Origin: Dehalococcoidales bacterium
GTDB lineage: Bacteria > Chloroflexota > Dehalococcoidia > Dehalococcoidales > UBA2162
DNA: 6,054 nt
Direction: 5' to 3'
NCBI GenBank assembly: GCA_030648675.1
Contig: JAUSGV010000005.1
Span: forward strand, 1-6,054
Of this stretch, positions 3,588-6,054 are shown in pieces (position 1 is the stretch's first letter; each line of letters starts with the position of its first letter). Below the pieces are notes generated by a model that saw only the letters and a program-made list of their open reading frames with translations, ran no database searches and was not told the DNA's origin. The position numbers were made by a program, and so were the translations under genes.

Positions 3588-6053
3588 TCAGAAGCGGAAT
3601 ATTCGCTTTATCAAAACCGGATACAACTGGAACCACGATCTTTCCAGTTCCTTTCGCCTGCCTGGAGGCAACTCCTTCTGTTTTCCGAATCGCGATTCCC
3701 CATAGATTTGCGTAATGTTATCTATAACCGATTCTTGTCCGGGAAAAACCGCAGCCAGCCTGAGCCCGTATTCCGAGGGAGTTTCAAAAGCCTTCGGCCC
3801 AAACTTGCTCAGCGACGCTAACATACACATCCTGGAATAGACACCGCCGGCGTCGTGGCTGCGTTTGATCCGGTTTAGCCAAAGCTGGTAAATGACTATT
3901 AGAACCAGTCCGATAAGAAAGCCTACCAGTGATATCAACCCGAGTTTGATCAGAAAAGGCGGGTACTGCAACCCTACCCCCGCATTGGGCGTTTCGCTTG
4001 ACGCGGAATTTCCTTTGGGCGGAAGCACCGGCGTCGTGTTTGGAGACGTGTTCGACGACGTATTCGACGAGGCGGGAAGCGTCGCGTTTGCCGACGCGTT
4101 GTGTGTTGTATTCGCCGACTGGTTCGCCGTAACGTTACCCGATGGCAGCGTGGGGGTAAGGTTTTGCGTTGCCCCCGCCGTCGCGTTAGGCGACGCATTG
4201 CTGGTAACGTTCAGCGATGGAGACTGCTGCAAATTCGGTGGTAAAGCCCCGAGGTTTATTGCGTCTTGATAGATTGGGTCTCCGAACTCATCCAGCAAAT
4301 TGCCAAATTCATCATAGTTGACATAGTGAACTTTTACTTTCCCGGTAGCGTTCATCGTGATGTTATGGGTCAAATTGTCTGCCGCCACCATTCCGTTGTC
4401 GCCAAAATTGACAGTTTCTATACCGGTGGATAATCCCGGCAGACCCGGAGTCACCTCGAATTCTATCCAACCGTATTCCGGGAAATACACTTCCGTCCTG
4501 GCGTGATAATCCCGGGCCCGAACGAGGTATTGTCCCTTTGTATCCTTTTCCATAAGACGATACCCACTGCTGATCCTCGCCGGCACACCAACCGACCTGA
4601 GCATCACTGCCATTGCAGAGGCAAAATATGTACAATCGCCGGCTTTCTTTTCGAACACGAAATAATCCACCGGATCAACTCCGGTTGGTGGGTTATTGAA
4701 CACCAGGTTGTATGTAAACCTTTGCAGGAAATTCTTTATCTCGATTGCTTTTTCATAGGGGGTTTGTGCATGTTCAGTAAGCTGTAAGCTTAATTCTTTT
4801 AATCGGTCCGGCAGCGTGGTTGGCAGTTGCATATAGCCTTCCTTTATCGAATCTGGGTAGTCAGTTCCGGCCTGAAACAATTCCTGCGGAGTTGCCTCAG
4901 AAACCCAGGACGTTACGGTATAGGTCGTATTGGGCAGCAACAGTCTCAGCGGCAGCACCGAAACGATGTCTGGGTCCGTAGAAGCCTGCGTCGGAATGGC
5001 TTGCAGCCATACCGGTACGCTGGCGGATTTGATTTCACCCGTAACCAGCAAAGTGCTGGATTCTACCTTGCTCGTGACCGTGTAGGTCACCTCTTTCCTT
5101 CTGAGCAGGTTCGTTGTCAAGTTTCCTTCTTGCGGGTTGAATACACTATCAACGGTATTGGCGCTGGTCCACCCTGTAGAAAGATAATTGTCGTAGCGCC
5201 TGACCCGGACGTACTGCGACGCATCGGTATTGACCGAATATTGCAGTGTTTTGTCTTCAGACGGCGGATCCGCAAACCGTATTTGGGTATTTTGCGGACT
5301 CCCAACGGGAGGTACGTCGAGCTTATTCCCTACTGCCGCTAAAATGTTGTACCACTGCTGCTGGCTGTTATTCCACGATATCTTAGTGCTTACCGCCGCT
5401 TCAGGATTCAAATTAACGCTGGGGAGAAGTGCGGAGCTGGTTGCTACCAGAACGCTCAGAACTATCACCGTGCTCGCATAATATATCGCGCCGCGTTTTG
5501 TGTACCCCCGGGCGCACTTTTCGAGTTGGCGAATTTGATTAGTCATATGTGTATACCCAAGAAGCAAGACGGCGGCAAGTACATATATCGGGAAGAATTT
5601 ATAGTATTCTTGGGCAGGGAGATTATTTAGGTTGATTAATATCACAACCACACTCAGGGAAATCGCTACCCAGGCATTTCTTTTTTGCAGCATAAACCAG
5701 CCGGAAATGTAACCGAGTAACCATGCCCCCCAAATTAGAAACGATGTAAAGTAAACGGAACTCTCATTCGGCTTGGTATGCAGTGCTTGCCACCATGAAT
5801 GAGGTGCAACGAGAGCTGAAAACTGCCAGATATAAACGCCAGCACCGACTAGTAAGATGGCACCGTGTATGACAATTGCCGGCAGCCTTACTTTTGTCAA
5901 AACCAGCGTGGTGAGTACGGAAAGAAGCAAAGTCAGCAGGAGAGACGGCTGCGGGCTGACCCATGCGACCTTCTCCACGGAATATATTGCCGTCGCCAGG
6001 GTTACGAACACGAACGCCATACTTAAACCTTGCCAGCCGATGTCGGTTATTGC
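3588..6053 (-). CDS. TgpA-like membrane transglutaminase with sequon-rich linker (5' end outside the window)
   Basis: Numbering is from the internal ATG at 6018-6020 (810 residues). Seven N-terminal membrane segments (about 1-20, 26-42, 47-64, 90-110, 116-131, 143-157, 179-198) match the DUF3488/TgpA_N region. A large external part follows, with a transglutaminase core: KAGDCTYFASAM (nucleophile Cys463), RARDYHARTEVYF (His506) and YGWIEFEVTPG, where Glu522 takes the place of the usual third-residue Asp. A linker (about 600-680) of Asn/Thr/Ser/Ala/Pro, a last membrane segment (about 689-714) and a cytoplasmic tail with the DUF4129-like ETPSEYGLRLAAVFPG complete the protein. TgpA proteins are cell-envelope enzymes, essential in Pseudomonas aeruginosa, usually encoded beside a MoxR ATPase and a DUF58 protein; such neighbours would lie beyond the right edge, which I infer only. 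The frame is open upstream of the ATG to the window edge, and the extra residues (DIGWQGLS) continue the family's N-terminal GW...SV...W pattern. The true start is therefore probably outside, although AAGG upstream of the ATG could serve as a weak ribosome binding site. Confidence 0.88.
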   Translation of the reverse strand, partial: AITDIGWQGLSMAFVFVTLATAIYSVEKVAWVSPQPSLLLTLLLSVLTTLVLTKVRLPAIVIHGAILLVGAGVYIWQFSALVAPHSWWQALHTKPNESSVYFTSFLIWGAWLLGYISGWFMLQKRNAWVAISLSVVVILINLNNLPAQEYYKFFPIYVLAAVLLLGYTHMTNQIRQLEKCARGYTKRGAIYYASTVIVLSVLVATSSALLPSVNLNPEAAVSTKISWNNSQQQWYNILAAVGNKLDVPPVGSPQNTQIRFADPPSEDKTLQYSVNTDASQYVRVRRYDNYLSTGWTSANTVDSVFNPQEGNLTTNLLRRKEVTYTVTSKVESSTLLVTGEIKSASVPVWLQAIPTQASTDPDIVSVLPLRLLLPNTTYTVTSWVSEATPQELFQAGTDYPDSIKEGYMQLPTTLPDRLKELSLQLTEHAQTPYEKAIEIKNFLQRFTYNLVFNNPPTGVDPVDYFVFEKKAGDCTYFASAMAVMLRSVGVPARISSGYRLMEKDTKGQYLVRARDYHARTEVYFPEYGWIEFEVTPGLPGLSTGIETVNFGDNGMVAADNLTHNITMNATGKVKVHYVNYDEFGNLLDEFGDPIYQDAINLGALPPNLQQSPSLNVTSNASPNATAGATQNLTPTLPSGNVTANQSANTTHNASANATLPASSNTSSNTSPNTTPVLPPKGNSASSETPNAGVGLQYPPFLIKLGLISLVGFLIGLVLIVIYQLWLNRIKRSHDAGGVYSRMCMLASLSKFGPKAFETPSEYGLRLAAVFPGQESVIDNITQIYGESRFGKQKELPPGRRKELERSWFQLYPVLIKRIFRF
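4032..4211 (-). repeat. 12-base-period coding repeat: (N-x-T/S-x) sequon array, 12 copies
   Basis: Residues 604-663 of the transglutaminase are built from tetrapeptides of the form Asn-x-Thr/Ser-x. Sequon Asn positions are 604, 608, 612, 620, 629, 633, 637, 641, 645, 653, 657 and 661. The step is 4 residues, or 8 where one unit has lost its Asn (616, 649), with one 9-residue break between 620 and 629. At the DNA level this is a degenerate 12-base repeat. Each unit uses different synonymous codons, so the array is not a fresh tandem duplication. It lies outside the membrane, between the catalytic domain and the last membrane segment. Confidence 0.85.
4341..4376 (-). repeat. Second, short sequon cluster: three N-x-T-x units
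   Basis: Residues 549-560 read NLTH, NITM, NATG: three perfect N-x-T-x tetrapeptides in a row, 44 residues before the main array and shortly after the catalytic core. They keep the same 4-residue pitch. The stretch between the two clusters (about 561-600) is ordinary sequence with acidic YDEFGNLLDEFGDPIY. Confidence 0.75.
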
Positions 6054-6054
6054 T

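Noticed and set aside
3892..4269. 125-codon plus-strand frame and a 74-codon second minus-strand frame (3974-4198) across the transglutaminase linker
   Set aside because: The 12-base repeat keeps several frames open at once; the products are repeats of FD/FAD or Arg/Thr with no domain features, so they are shadows of the sequon array.

Overview
The window is bacterial: it carries a complete smpB gene followed 39 bases later by a complete one-piece tmRNA gene (ssrA) with an encoded CCA end. Base composition is near even, with no strong codon-use break between genes. The four protein genes are chromosomal-looking, and I see no insertion sequence, CRISPR array, phage gene or toxin-antitoxin pair. 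The phylum cannot be proved from this sequence. The style (a leaderless-looking smpB, a TTG start, a TgpA-type transglutaminase with an N-terminal GW...SV...W pattern) makes me think of Chloroflexota, possibly Dehalococcoidia, at low confidence.

Layout. Bases 1-144 hold a promoter (TTGTCA/TATAAT) that points at smpB and no gene I can support. smpB (145-612, +) and ssrA (652-1007, +) form the trans-translation module: SmpB binds the tRNA-like end of tmRNA and brings it to stalled ribosomes, and tmRNA then encodes a 9-residue degradation tag, read here as ADDAVLVAA. Bases 1008-1315 hold no supportable gene, only a small inverted repeat and an 8-base copy of the tmRNA 3' end. A small secreted protein of unknown function follows (1316-1861, +). 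After a 299-base non-coding stretch with an inverted repeat and a good promoter comes an M20-family metallopeptidase or amidohydrolase (2161-3438, +, TTG start).

The + strand genes then meet a large convergent gene (3588 to the right edge, -). It encodes a TgpA-like membrane transglutaminase with about seven N-terminal membrane segments, an external Cys-His-Glu transglutaminase core, a long Asn/Thr/Ser linker, one more membrane segment and a cytoplasmic DUF4129-like tail. Its reading frame stays open to the edge, so its true start is probably outside the window. A hairpin with a U-run sits just past its stop codon.

The strongest oddity is the linker of the transglutaminase. It is built from N-x-T/S-x tetrapeptides, giving 12 N-glycosylation-type sequons in 60 residues, mostly on a strict 4-residue pitch, with three more upstream on the same pitch. 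Apart from smpB and ssrA, the genes do not obviously work together. I found no convincing new multi-gene system.
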